A DNA stretch of 64,000 bases from Mycolicibacterium peregrinum (lineage in GTDB: Bacteria > Actinomycetota > Actinomycetes > Mycobacteriales > Mycobacteriaceae): the NCBI RefSeq assembly GCF_002102345.1, contig NZ_LQPP01000013.1, positions 186,001 through 250,000 of the forward strand, written 5' to 3'. The notes beneath the pieces were generated by a model. The model saw only the letters and a list, made by a program, of their open reading frames with translations. It was not told the origin of the DNA and ran no database searches. The translations under genes were made by a program, and so were the position numbers. Shown in pieces: positions 17,180-25,561 of this stretch (positions are counted from its first letter, which is position 1; each line of letters begins with the position of its first letter).

Positions 17180-18523
17180 TCAGTTGGGCCGCACGACGCG
17201 GACGGTGCCGTCGGACGTTGTCACTGCCTGTGAGTGTGCGGGTGTGCCGGACTCACTGGTCTCCACCGTGACGCCGTTACCCATGTAGATCGCGACGTGC
17301 GCGCCCGCGACACCCTGGCCGCCGTCGTAGTAGATGACGTCGCCGGGCTGCAGCTGTGAGGTATCCAGCTTGGGCCCGGTCTGCACCACGGATCCGAACG
17401 CCCCGGCGCCCTCGGTCATGTTCCCGTACTGCACCGAGGTGCCTTTGCCTGGGTCGTACCCGGTGGCCTGGTAGATCGCATATTCGGAAAGGCCGCTGCA
17501 ATCGAATCCCTTGTACTTCCAGTCCTGACGGGTGTGCGCCTCGTCCGGGCCATCCTGTCCCTGCGTCGTGCCGTCCTTGCTTCCGCCGCCCCACACATAG
17601 CGGGTGCCCTGCTGGTTCTCCGCCGCTCCGACGATCTTGAGTTTCTTGTCGGTGACCGCCTCAGGCAGCGGATATGCGGCGGGGGGCTGTCCCGACGGGC
17701 GTTGGGTTCCGTCGCCGTTCTTACCGTTGAGGTAATCACGCCAGTTCTGGTCGCGCGCCTCGCCCGGCGGTTGGGGCGGGAACCCGGGCGGGTTCGTCAT
17801 ACCCTTCGCATCGGTCTTCCAGCCGGGCTCCGGCGGGTAGTCGGCTGGGTCGCCGGGGGCGTGGGGCACCTTGTACCCGGGGTCACCCGGTTTGGCGTCC
17901 GGACCGGGAACCGGCCCATTGGTGTCGTCGGTCGTGGGCTTCGGCTGGTCGGGAGGGGGTGGCTGCGGGGTGTTCGGGTCCTTGGGTTTGTCCTCGGCGG
18001 GATTCAGGCTGTCAGTGGCCTTGCGTATCGCGTCCGCGAGTTCGCGGTCCTGGCTGTCGAATTGGGCCAGCAAGGTCTTGAGCTTCACCGAGTTGGCGGC
18101 GGTGAGTTGACGCAGCTGCATCGCGATGACGGGGTTCTTCTTCGACATCACGTCCAGTGCGCTGCCGGGACGGACGGATACTGTGCCGTCGTCGGCTATT
18201 TGAAAGCCTTGCTGTTTGAGGGTGTCCACCCCTTCGGTGACACTGTTCTTGGTCCCCGACAACTGGCTCCCGCCGTCGCCGAGCACCGATTGCAGCCGCT
18301 GCAGCGTGTCGGCCACCTTCTGCTGATCGGTGAAAGTGCGGTTTGCGCTGGCATTTGCGGCATCGGCTGCCGAGCCCTTCCACCCGTCGTCCAGGCGTTT
18401 CAGGGTGCCGTGCCCCTCGGCGATCTGCTGGGACACCTTGCCGGCGGAGTCCGCCGCACGGCGCCCGGCGTCGATCAACTGCTCAGGGTGAGAATTGCTC
18501 ACCCCCGAGATGGTCATCGTCAT
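17180..18523 (-). CDS. WXG100-like domain fused to NlpC/P60 peptidoglycan endopeptidase
   Basis: The 447-residue protein has no signal peptide. Residues 5-110 form a helical hairpin with a WXG motif (W48-K-G50 in LDDGWKGSAADAA), as in ESX/type VII secretion substrates. A second helical stretch follows to about 170, then a Pro-rich linker (180-285). Residues 290-447 are an NlpC/P60 hydrolase with catalytic C342 in YKGFDCSGLSEYAIY and H409 in GAHVAIYMG, which cleaves peptide stems of peptidoglycan. It sits between two lipoprotein genes, 12 bp after the first, in an operon with an EspC-domain transglycosylase. A role as a T7SS-exported cell-wall hydrolase is inferred; Rv0024-like proteins are a possible alternative comparison. 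Confidence 0.85.
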   Translation of the reverse strand: MTMTISGVSNSHPEQLIDAGRRAADSAGKVSQQIAEGHGTLKRLDDGWKGSAADAANASANRTFTDQQKVADTLQRLQSVLGDGGSQLSGTKNSVTEGVDTLKQQGFQIADDGTVSVRPGSALDVMSKKNPVIAMQLRQLTAANSVKLKTLLAQFDSQDRELADAIRKATDSLNPAEDKPKDPNTPQPPPPDQPKPTTDDTNGPVPGPDAKPGDPGYKVPHAPGDPADYPPEPGWKTDAKGMTNPPGFPPQPPGEARDQNWRDYLNGKNGDGTQRPSGQPPAAYPLPEAVTDKKLKIVGAAENQQGTRYVWGGGSKDGTTQGQDGPDEAHTRQDWKYKGFDCSGLSEYAIYQATGYDPGKGTSVQYGNMTEGAGAFGSVVQTGPKLDTSQLQPGDVIYYDGGQGVAGAHVAIYMGNGVTVETSESGTPAHSQAVTTSDGTVRVVRPN

Positions 18524-18535
18524 GATGTCAGTACC

Positions 18536-19297
18536 TCAGCATTCCCACACCGAGCACAGCTGGGGGTTTATAGCGGCGAACACGTCCTCATCGGCAGATG
18601 CCGGCCACTGTGCGGTGGGTGTTCCGGTGGACCACAGGCTCAGTTCGGTCACCGTGCTTCCGACGACCGCGAGATACAGATGTGCCGTTATGCGCTTGTC
18701 CGGCAGGTGAATTTCGGCTGCCACCTGATGGCAACCGCCGCGTTGCAGGCTGGGGCAGAACTGCTTCGGGGTTGTCGTGGTCACTTGTGCTGTCGGCGAT
18801 GCTGACTGACATCCGGCGAGCGTGTTCTGCACGGCGGTGAACAACGCGTGCGCGGTCTGGCCCATGGTCCAGGGATCGCCGGGATAGTGCACGATCACCT
18901 GTTGAACCGACCAGTTGTTGTCGCCACGATCGATGACGGAGCGCGCATTCTCGCCGCCGCCGAGTTGCGCCGGTGAGCCCCCGCAGAGGGTGTCGATCTG
19001 AAAAGTATTGTTGCCCAGGGGTTGTGCCGAATCAGCCAGATCCGGCCAGTGCTGAGATTCGTTGAGCGGCAGGCGGTTGGAGTGGACCCACACGGCGGGA
19101 GGCGCAGCCGTGGCGTTCGGAGCCGTCGTCGACACCGGGCTGGCCGAAGGACTCGTTGCAGGGTGCGCCATGCCGGTGGTCGCGGAAGAGCCGCCGGCGC
19201 TGGGGGTACCGACGACCGGGGTGTTCTGACATGCCGTCAGGCCCGCCATCATGGCGCCTGCGGTCAGGACGATCGAGACTGCGCGCGTGAGCTTCAC
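18536..19297 (-). CDS. Lipoprotein, probable PknH-like sensor fold, between the two hydrolase genes
   Basis: The start is set at GTG 19297, because AGGAGAA lies just before it and it opens a clean lipoprotein signal (MKLTRAVSIVLTAGAMMAGLTAC, split here by the lipobox LTAC). The ATG at 19312 would place that ribosome site inside the gene. The 253-residue product has a Ser/Thr/Pro/Ala linker, then a domain (about 70-250) with LNESQHWPDLADSA, several cysteines, a PGDPWTMGQTAHALFTAVQNTLAGC helix and a closing C-terminal segment, broadly like PknH sensor-domain lipoproteins. It separates the transglycosylase and endopeptidase genes by 18 and 12 bp, so tight co-expression is expected. Confidence 0.75.
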   Translation of the reverse strand: MKLTRAVSIVLTAGAMMAGLTACQNTPVVGTPSAGGSSATTGMAHPATSPSASPVSTTAPNATAAPPAVWVHSNRLPLNESQHWPDLADSAQPLGNNTFQIDTLCGGSPAQLGGGENARSVIDRGDNNWSVQQVIVHYPGDPWTMGQTAHALFTAVQNTLAGCQSASPTAQVTTTTPKQFCPSLQRGGCHQVAAEIHLPDKRITAHLYLAVVGSTVTELSLWSTGTPTAQWPASADEDVFAAINPQLCSVWEC

Positions 19298-19315
19298 CAA
19301 TTCTCCTGTCATCGA

Positions 19316-20140
19316 TCAGTAGCCCTGATGGGTGCCGGGATTCGTCTGCGGAATCTTCGCCCGGATGTCGGATCCGTCGGGATTCACGCCGTACTCTCCG
19401 ACCAGATAATTCATCGATGCGGCGATGTTCGCGGCTGGATCGTAGATATTGTTCGACGTCCCGGGCTGGTGGTATTGCGCGAAGGTTCCCGGGACACATT
19501 GGGCGAGCCCGCGTGAGCACCCGTTGCCGTAGCCGTCGGACACGTTGTAGGTCGAGTTCGGCGGTTTCGCGTTGACGTCCCAGTCATTGACCGACATGGG
19601 GTTGTAGGACGATTCGTGTTCGGTCAGGGTCAGGTACGCGTCCATCCAGCGTTGCCGGGCCGCGGGATCGGTGACGCCGCGTTGGTCCAATGCCTGGTTG
19701 ATGTAGTTGCGGGTGGCGTCCTGGCCCGATGGCCAGGACCCCTTGTCGTAAGTCACCTGATCCACCGGAATGGCCTCGGGCCCGTGCTGGGCCGCCGGTG
19801 GGGGAGTGGTGCCGTCGCCTCCGTCGTCCGGCCCACCCGTGCCCTCGCCGGCCTTCTTCACCTTCTTGCCGAGTTCGGCGTCGGTCTTCTCGTAAGTGTC
19901 GGCGGCAGAGTTCAGATTGGTCGAGAGTTTGGCGTACTGGTCGGCAACCCGCCGGCAGGCCGTGTCAACGGCGGTTCCGGCCTGTTGGCAGGCGTCACCG
20001 CTGCTCAAACCGGGAAGCTGGGCGGGGAGTGCGGAGAATTGCAGATCGGCACCGGTGCCGGCGCTGTCGGCGCCAAGGTGGTCGAAATCGCTCGCGGCCG
20101 ACCGGAGGGTAGCGGGATTCACGCGCAGCGGCGAGGTCAT
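19316..20140 (-). CDS. EspC-like (T7SS) domain fused to lytic transglycosylase
   Basis: The 274-residue protein has no signal peptide. Residues 3-95 match the EspC/T7SS target family: LRVNPATLRSAASDFDHLGA, a second helix, and NLNSAADTYEKTDAELGKKV, which ends in the ESX secretion motif YxxxD (Y83-EKT-D87). After a Gly/Pro linker, residues 140-255 form an SLT-type lysozyme-like domain: LTEHESSYNP with probable catalytic E176, GLAQCVPGTFAQYH, and DPAANIAASMNYLVGEYG. It would cut glycan strands. It is the first gene of a four-gene operon, and its start lies next to a TAGGCT box that suggests a leaderless message. Family calls are strong; secretion is inferred. Confidence 0.84.
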   Translation of the reverse strand: MTSPLRVNPATLRSAASDFDHLGADSAGTGADLQFSALPAQLPGLSSGDACQQAGTAVDTACRRVADQYAKLSTNLNSAADTYEKTDAELGKKVKKAGEGTGGPDDGGDGTTPPPAAQHGPEAIPVDQVTYDKGSWPSGQDATRNYINQALDQRGVTDPAARQRWMDAYLTLTEHESSYNPMSVNDWDVNAKPPNSTYNVSDGYGNGCSRGLAQCVPGTFAQYHQPGTSNNIYDPAANIAASMNYLVGEYGVNPDGSDIRAKIPQTNPGTHQGY

Positions 20141-20146
20141 AGCGGA

Positions 20147-20152
20147 AGCCTA
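20147..20152 (-). promoter_or_regulatory. Candidate -10 box of the ESX-hydrolase operon
   Basis: TAGGCT on the minus strand fits the TANNNT rule and ends six bases before the ATG of the transglycosylase gene. A TTGCCG about 15 bp further upstream could be the -35. If correct, the transcript starts at or next to the ATG and is leaderless. Confidence 0.35.
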
Positions 20153-20280
20153 ATGGCGCCGCGGGGTCGGCAATGACACCAATTCTGTTGCGGGAGAACA
20201 GCTGTGAAGTGTCTGTGGATTCACTGCGAAGTGGCGGATCGTGTGTCGCGGGGTGTGAATCGGCTAACTGTCGGGCGACC

Positions 20281-20874
20281 TCATGCGGTGCGGCGGAACA
20301 GATAGAACCGCGCTGCGTTCGCCCCGTTGTGGTCCATCGCCAGCTCGTCCCCGCTGGACAGCAGCGTCCAGCCCGTGCTGAAGCGCCGGAGCACTTCGTC
20401 GAACCCGATCCCGGGCACACCCATGGATGTGCCCGGGATGAACGCCACGATCAGCAGTCGTGCATCGGGGGCGGCCACTGCACTGACCTCCCGGACGTAC
20501 TCGTCCCGGTCGTCGGTGTTCATGCCGTGCAGGCAGCCACTGTCGACGATGAGATCGAAGCCGCCGCCGATACCTGACCAACTCAGTTGTGTCACATCGG
20601 CTTTGGCGAAGACCGCGGGCAGCCCGGCGGCCTTTGCGCGGGCTTTCTTCAGCGGTTTGGCCACGTAGTCCACACCGGTGACCCGCCAACCGTGTCTGGC
20701 CAGGTACACCGCGTTGTCCCCGGTGCCGCAGCCCACGTCGAGCGCGGTCCCGGGAGGCGACAACGCGTGGGTGCCTTCGACGATCGACATCAGGCTGTGC
20801 GCCAACGGGTGGCCGTCCCAAGGGGTGAACCCCACCCGGTACAGCCACCGGAACAAACGTTGGCGCGAACTCAC
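20281..20874 (-). CDS. Class I SAM-dependent methyltransferase
   Basis: The 197-residue Rossmann methyltransferase shows motif I ALDVGCGTGDNAVYLA (43-58), the acidic end of strand 2 in VTGVDYVAKPLKKA, and motif III-IV in GGFDLIVDSGCLHGM. The DSGCLHG signature resembles thiopurine/tellurite-type small-molecule methyltransferases. The substrate is unknown. Its ATG lies just upstream in the same orientation after a split-barrel oxidoreductase gene 4 bp away, so the two are probably co-transcribed. The 140 bp downstream separate it from the ESX-hydrolase operon. Confidence 0.87.
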   Translation of the reverse strand: MSSRQRLFRWLYRVGFTPWDGHPLAHSLMSIVEGTHALSPPGTALDVGCGTGDNAVYLARHGWRVTGVDYVAKPLKKARAKAAGLPAVFAKADVTQLSWSGIGGGFDLIVDSGCLHGMNTDDRDEYVREVSAVAAPDARLLIVAFIPGTSMGVPGIGFDEVLRRFSTGWTLLSSGDELAMDHNGANAARFYLFRRTA

Positions 20875-20878
20875 CGAG

Positions 20879-21304
20879 CTAGAGCGAACCCAGGTCGGAG
20901 GACAGCCAGTGTTCGGGCTTGAGGAACACTGCCACGCTGTCGCCCTGCTCGCGGCGGGCGAACTCCAGATACGGCTCGACCTTCTCCGGGGCCAGGTAGC
21001 GCTTGGTCATCTCGACGAGTTGCTCGTCGGTGCCGGGTTCGATGCGGTCGACGGCGCCGTCGACGGCCACATAGCGCACCGTCGGCTCGAGCCGCTCGAC
21101 CATCAAGCTCAGATGGCCGGCCGCCTCGATCAGCCGGTGCTTGCGGGACCCGGTACCGGTCAGCAGCCATGGTTGCCCGCCGGGTGTGTACTGGTACCAG
21201 ATCGGGACGGTCAGCGGACCGCGCTTGTCTCCTGCGTACACCGACAATGCGGCGATGTGCGGTTCGGCCAGAAACTGCTCGCGTTCATCCTTGGAAAGGG
21301 GCAT
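20879..21304 (-). CDS. Pyridoxamine 5'-phosphate oxidase-like split-barrel protein
   Basis: The 141-residue protein has the family opening LSKDEREQFLAEPHIAALSVYAGDKRGPLTVPIWYQY, then LTGTGSRKHRLIEAAGHLSLMVER and a C-terminal MTKRYLAPEKVEPYLEFARR. These are features of the actinobacterial FMN/F420 split-barrel group. It is 4 bp upstream of the methyltransferase and probably the first gene of that pair. Reaction and substrate are unknown. It is the third gene of this fold in the window (after 13714 and 14172), all lying in the accessory segment. Confidence 0.85.
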   Translation of the reverse strand: MPLSKDEREQFLAEPHIAALSVYAGDKRGPLTVPIWYQYTPGGQPWLLTGTGSRKHRLIEAAGHLSLMVERLEPTVRYVAVDGAVDRIEPGTDEQLVEMTKRYLAPEKVEPYLEFARREQGDSVAVFLKPEHWLSSDLGSL

Positions 21305-21451
21305 GTTGACAGCCTAGACCGACTTTGAAAAAAGTTGCCCGACAACGTTTTCAGCTGACAGCGGACGCTCGACGACCGGTTTTGCCCGGTCCTGGGCGAA
21401 TTAGGTGCGAGTACTGGCCACTGGCGGCCTGGAGTCGTAAAGTCGGGATTC

Positions 21452-22441
21452 ATGCGCTTTGGACTCTTCATCCCGCAGGGCTGGCGTCTCGATCTTGTCG
21501 ACATTCCCACCGAAAACCACTGGTCGGTGATGCGTGACCTGGCTGCCTACGCCGACGCGGGCGCCTGGGACTCGCTGTGGGTGTACGACCACTTCCACAC
21601 CGTTCCGGTACCGACCGACGAGGCCACCCATGAGGCCTGGTCGCTGATGGCCGCCTACGCGGCGACGACGTCGCGCATCAAACTCGGCCAGATGTGCACC
21701 GCGATGTCCTACCGCAACCCCGCCTACCTGGCGAAGGTCGCCGCCACCACCGACATCATCTCAGGCGGCCGTGTGCAGATGGGTATCGGTGGCGGCTGGT
21801 ACGAGCACGAGTGGCGCGCGTACGGCTACGGATTCCCGTCGGCCGGGGTGCGGCTGGGCCGGCTCGACGAAGGCGTGCAGATCATGCGCGACGCCTGGCG
21901 GGACGGGCGGGTCAGCTTCGACGGCAAGCACTATCAGGTCGACGATGCCATTGTGTCCCCGAAGCCACTGCAGGACAACGGTATTCCGATGTGGATTGCC
22001 GGCGGCGGGGAGAAGGTCACGCTGCGCATCGCGGCCAAGTATGCGCAGTACACCAACTTCACCTCCGAACCCGAGGGATTCGCGCACAAGTCGGAGGTGC
22101 TCGCCGGGCATTGCCGCGACGTCGGCACCGACTACGCCGCGATCGTGCGATCGGCCAACTTCAACGCCGTCATCGGCGAATCCGAGGCCGATGTGGCCGA
22201 ACGCGTCGCGCGGCTGCGGGCCCGGCAGGTTCCTGTTGCCGGAGAGGCAGCCGTCGACGCCATGCTGGCGAATGCCACGGCGCCCGAATCGGCAAGCGGC
22301 ACAACGGAACAGGTCATCGAGAAGCTCAAGCGGTTGCGCGACCTCGGGTGTGAGTACGCCATTCTGTACTTCCCCGAGGCCGCATACGACCGGTCCGGTA
22401 TCGAGTTGTTCGAGCGTGAGGTCATCCCGGCGCTGGGCTGA
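21452..22441 (+). CDS. LLM-class F420-dependent oxidoreductase
   Basis: The 329-residue luciferase-like barrel starts MRFGLFIPQGWR and contains WDSLWVYDHFHTVP, LGQMCTAMSYRNPAYLAKVAATTDIISGGRVQMGIGGGWYEHEW (a classic LLM signature), and MWIAGGGEKVTLRIAAKYAQYTNF. It closely resembles the Rv1855c-type F420 subfamily. Hydride transfer to or from F420H2 is expected; the substrate is not known. A TAAAGT at 21438-21443 sits about nine bases before the ATG and no ribosome site is seen, so it may be leaderless. It is divergent from the split-barrel gene. Confidence 0.9.
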   Translation: MRFGLFIPQGWRLDLVDIPTENHWSVMRDLAAYADAGAWDSLWVYDHFHTVPVPTDEATHEAWSLMAAYAATTSRIKLGQMCTAMSYRNPAYLAKVAATTDIISGGRVQMGIGGGWYEHEWRAYGYGFPSAGVRLGRLDEGVQIMRDAWRDGRVSFDGKHYQVDDAIVSPKPLQDNGIPMWIAGGGEKVTLRIAAKYAQYTNFTSEPEGFAHKSEVLAGHCRDVGTDYAAIVRSANFNAVIGESEADVAERVARLRARQVPVAGEAAVDAMLANATAPESASGTTEQVIEKLKRLRDLGCEYAILYFPEAAYDRSGIELFEREVIPALG

Positions 22442-22479
22442 TCGACAGAACGCGACGTGCCGGCCTGCGGCGTAACCCC

Positions 22480-23193
22480 TCAATGTCCGGCACTTTGACC
22501 TCCGTCGACGTGCAGGATCTCCCCGGTGACGAAGCCGGCCTGCTCCAGGTACAGCACCGCTTGCACGACATCGCCGATCTCGCCCATGTGCCCGACCGGA
22601 TGCAGCGCCGAGAGAAACTCGTGGGTTTCCGGTGAGTGCATCGGGGTGCGGATGATGCCCAGCGCCACCGCGTTGGCGCGGATCCCGCGAGACCCATACT
22701 CCACCGCCAGTGCCCTGGTCGCGGCGTTCAGCCCGCCCTTGGTCAGCGACGCCAGCGCCGACGGCACCTGCGAATTGGCGTGGTCGACCAGGCTTGTCGA
22801 GATGGTGACGACATGGCCGCCCTCGCCGTGTGACTCGATCGCGGCGATTCCCGCACGGGTCAGCTCGAAAAAGCCGCGCTGGTTCACGCCGGTGACGGCG
22901 TCGTAGTCCTCGTCGGTGTACTCGGTGAACGGTTTGGCGATGAAGATGCCCGCATTGTTGACGACGGTGTCGACGCGTCCGAAGCGGTCGATGGCCGCGT
23001 CGATCACCCGCTTGCCGACGCCGGGCTGCCCGATATCGCCCGGTACGGCGAGCACCATCGGATCGTCGCTCTCGCCGATACCGCGGGAGTTGGCGACGAC
23101 GGCGTAGCCCAGCTTGCGGTAGCCCGCCACCAGGGCTTCGCCGATGCCCTGGGAGGCGCCGGTGATGACTGCGATGCGTGGTGTGGTGCGCAT
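22480..23193 (-). CDS. Short-chain dehydrogenase lacking the catalytic tyrosine
   Basis: The 237-residue SDR has the NAD(P) loop TGASQGIG at 11-18, the NNAG motif at 79-82 and a C-terminal DGGQSAGH. The active site is atypical: the usual Tyr-x3-Lys reads A148-SLT-K152 (in SALASLTKGGLNAATRALA), so the tyrosine is alanine; a serine (S132/S134) remains. It may use a different proton donor, or act as a non-catalytic or altered-specificity SDR. A LysR gene is divergent, 116 bp away, and is its likely regulator. Confidence 0.87.
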   Translation of the reverse strand: MRTTPRIAVITGASQGIGEALVAGYRKLGYAVVANSRGIGESDDPMVLAVPGDIGQPGVGKRVIDAAIDRFGRVDTVVNNAGIFIAKPFTEYTDEDYDAVTGVNQRGFFELTRAGIAAIESHGEGGHVVTISTSLVDHANSQVPSALASLTKGGLNAATRALAVEYGSRGIRANAVALGIIRTPMHSPETHEFLSALHPVGHMGEIGDVVQAVLYLEQAGFVTGEILHVDGGQSAGH

Positions 23194-23309
23194 TGGAGTG
23201 TTCCTTTCTGGCCGGATGCTCTGCTCAACGCGTCTCTGGTCCTGGCGATGTCCGGACGATGTGACGGGTTGGCTCGTTGCTGAGAGGTTTCGCCTAATAC
23301 GCTCGGACG

Positions 23310-24242
23310 GTGGAACTGCGTCAGTTGCGGTACTTCGTGACCGTCGCCGAGGAGCTGAACTTCGGGCGTGCCGCCGAGCGGCTGCGCATCGCCGGGCCGT
23401 CCCTGTCCCAGCAGATCAAGGCCCTCGAGCGCGACCTCAAGGTGCAGTTGTTCGACCGTGACCGGCGCTCGGTCGCCCTGACCCAGGCTGGTTCCGCGCT
23501 GCTGCCCGGCGCCCGGGACCTGATCGAGCAGGCGGACGAACTACGCAGGCGGGCACAAGGTTTGGCGATGTCCGAGCCGGTACGGATCGGGTATGTGAAC
23601 TGGCGCCCGACCGATTGGGCCGAGCGCGCCGCCGGGGCGGCCCAGCTGCGGGTGGACACCTGGGTGATGCCGTCGCATGCGCAGGCCGCGCGGGTCGCCG
23701 ACGGCACCCTGGACCTGGCGATCTGCTGGGTGCAGAACTCCGACCTTTACGCCCTGGGACTCGATGCCCGGCTGATGGGCGTCGACCGGCTGTACGCCCT
23801 GTCCGCCGGATCGGACGATACGCCGGTGAAAGCGGCCGACGTCTTGGTGCTGGTGGATGCCGACGACGCCAGCTGGTCCTCGTGGAACCGGTACGGGGAA
23901 CAGTTCGCTGCCGACACCGGGGCCCGCGTCATGCGCACCGACGACGGCGGCGTGACCGGACCGACCTTCTTCGAACATGTCCGTGAACTGCGGCGACCGG
24001 TGCTCAACAACCCCAAGGGGCAGAATGCGACGCTGCCCAAGGACCTGGTCCGCCGTCCGGTGCTGGACCCGGTGCCGCTGTGGACGTGGTCATTGGTCTG
24101 GCGCCGCGACGAGGACAGTGCGGCCGTCCGGGCCGTGGTCGACGCGTTCACCCGCGACGTCGGGGACTTGGGTGTCCGCGACCAGGGAGTCTGGCTGCCC
24201 GCCGACGACCCGTATCGCGATCGCGGTCACCGCGGCGAGTAA
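23310..24242 (+). CDS. LysR-family transcriptional regulator
   Basis: The 310-residue LysR protein opens with the winged helix MELRQLRYFVTVAEELNFGRAAERLRIAGPSLSQQIKALERDLKVQLFDR, and residues 90-300 form the periplasmic-binding-type effector domain. It is divergent from the tyrosine-less SDR gene, the classic LysR-target arrangement. TAATAC at 23295-23300 lies ten bases before the GTG, suggesting a leaderless transcript. The last 150 bp overlap the convergent MFS gene; both frames look authentic. The effector is unknown. Confidence 0.92.
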   Translation: MELRQLRYFVTVAEELNFGRAAERLRIAGPSLSQQIKALERDLKVQLFDRDRRSVALTQAGSALLPGARDLIEQADELRRRAQGLAMSEPVRIGYVNWRPTDWAERAAGAAQLRVDTWVMPSHAQAARVADGTLDLAICWVQNSDLYALGLDARLMGVDRLYALSAGSDDTPVKAADVLVLVDADDASWSSWNRYGEQFAADTGARVMRTDDGGVTGPTFFEHVRELRRPVLNNPKGQNATLPKDLVRRPVLDPVPLWTWSLVWRRDEDSAAVRAVVDAFTRDVGDLGVRDQGVWLPADDPYRDRGHRGE

Positions 24243-25319
24243 CACCACGACGGCCCCGACGCCGAGTGCGGCCCGAAACCCGTTGTGCACCAAGGGTGAA
24301 ACCGCGACCGGCCCGAGGATCTGGCCGACGGAGTAACCCGCGGTCAGCAGCGCGACCGCGCCCGGGAACTGCAGCTGCCGCCCCGCCGCCAGCGCGAGCG
24401 TGCTGATTCCGATGAAGGTGCCGCCGAACAGAACGGCACCGAGGACGGCCGCGACGCCGCTTCCGGTGCAGGCCAGCCCGATTCCGCCGGCCTGCAACAG
24501 CAATGCCCCGGTGAGCAGCACCGGATGCGAGAAGCGGGAACTCAGCCGCGCCCACAACGCGGCTGACGGTATCGCGGCCAGTCCCACCACCAGCCAGGCG
24601 GCGGTGCCCAGCCGGCCCGGCGAGTGCTGTGCGATGGCAGCCACCAGAAATGTTCCGGCGATGATGTAGCCGATGCCCTCCAAGGTGTAGCTGCCGAAGA
24701 GCAGGGCGAAGGGGCGCCGCGTGGTCTTGCGTTGGTCGGCATGGGCTTTCACCTCGCTCGCGGTGGTAGCCGGACGGATGAACCAGGCAGCCACGCTCAA
24801 CGCCGCAGTGCATCCGGCGGCCAGCCACCACGCGCCCTGCCATCCCGCCCGGGCCGGCAGGCCGAACACCAGGGCGGCCGACAGGGCGATTCCGATGCCG
24901 ACTCCGCCGAACGCCCAGCCGGGTAGATGGGCGGGGTGCCCGTGCAGATGGTCCAGCACCGTGTTGATGGCGATCACGAACACCAGGGCGCTGGCCACAC
25001 CGGCGGCCAGGCGCAGCACCATCCAGCCGACGGCATTGTCGGTCAACGGCATTGCTGCCAGGCTGACCACCAACACGATGAGCGAGACCCGGCACGCCGA
25101 CATCGAACGGGACAGCCGGGGTGAGAACGCTCCGGCAACCGCACCCACCAGATAGCCGATGTAGTTGGCGGTGGCCAGGTGTCCGGCCGTCTGCGGGCTG
25201 AGCCCGGCCTGCGCGGTCATCAGCGGCAGGATCGGGGTGTAGACGAAACGCCCGATCCCCATCGCGGCGGCCAGCACAGCGCCCGTACGGGCGACGTGCA
25301 TCCAGGGGGCGGTGGGCAT
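24090..25319 (-). CDS. MFS transporter, YbfB/YjiJ-like
   Basis: The 409-residue major-facilitator protein has about twelve hydrophobic helices. The start fits AARTGAVLAAAMGIGRFVYTPILPLM, and GIGRF(V/A)YTPILP is the characteristic opening of the YbfB/YjiJ family. A hydrophilic tail of about 40 residues after the last helix is encoded in the overlap with the convergent lysR gene (24090-24242). The substrate is unknown, and export of a small organic acid or drug is only a guess. ATG 25319 is preferred over upstream starts because the family motif begins soon after it. Confidence 0.88.
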   Translation of the reverse strand: MPTAPWMHVARTGAVLAAAMGIGRFVYTPILPLMTAQAGLSPQTAGHLATANYIGYLVGAVAGAFSPRLSRSMSACRVSLIVLVVSLAAMPLTDNAVGWMVLRLAAGVASALVFVIAINTVLDHLHGHPAHLPGWAFGGVGIGIALSAALVFGLPARAGWQGAWWLAAGCTAALSVAAWFIRPATTASEVKAHADQRKTTRRPFALLFGSYTLEGIGYIIAGTFLVAAIAQHSPGRLGTAAWLVVGLAAIPSAALWARLSSRFSHPVLLTGALLLQAGGIGLACTGSGVAAVLGAVLFGGTFIGISTLALAAGRQLQFPGAVALLTAGYSVGQILGPVAVSPLVHNGFRAALGVGAVVVLLAAVTAIAIRVVGGQPDSLVADTQVPDVAGERVDHGPDGRTVLVAAPDQ

Positions 25320-25561
25320 TGCCTCATGGTGTCCCAGGTGCGGCCGCACCTGCCACGTGTCATCGCCTTACAGCTGTGAGGCCCAACCTCCCACTGCTGG
25401 TCCATTGACGGCGGCCTCGCGAAAGGTCGTCAAACGTACATCGCGTGACTGGCAGATGGCCGTAAAAGGTATGTCCGGTGAAACGTGCGGTGGATTGGCG
25501 CCGTGATCTGTTCCATGATCCCCACGTGACGCTGATATCACGGGAGTTCGGGAGCGGAAGC

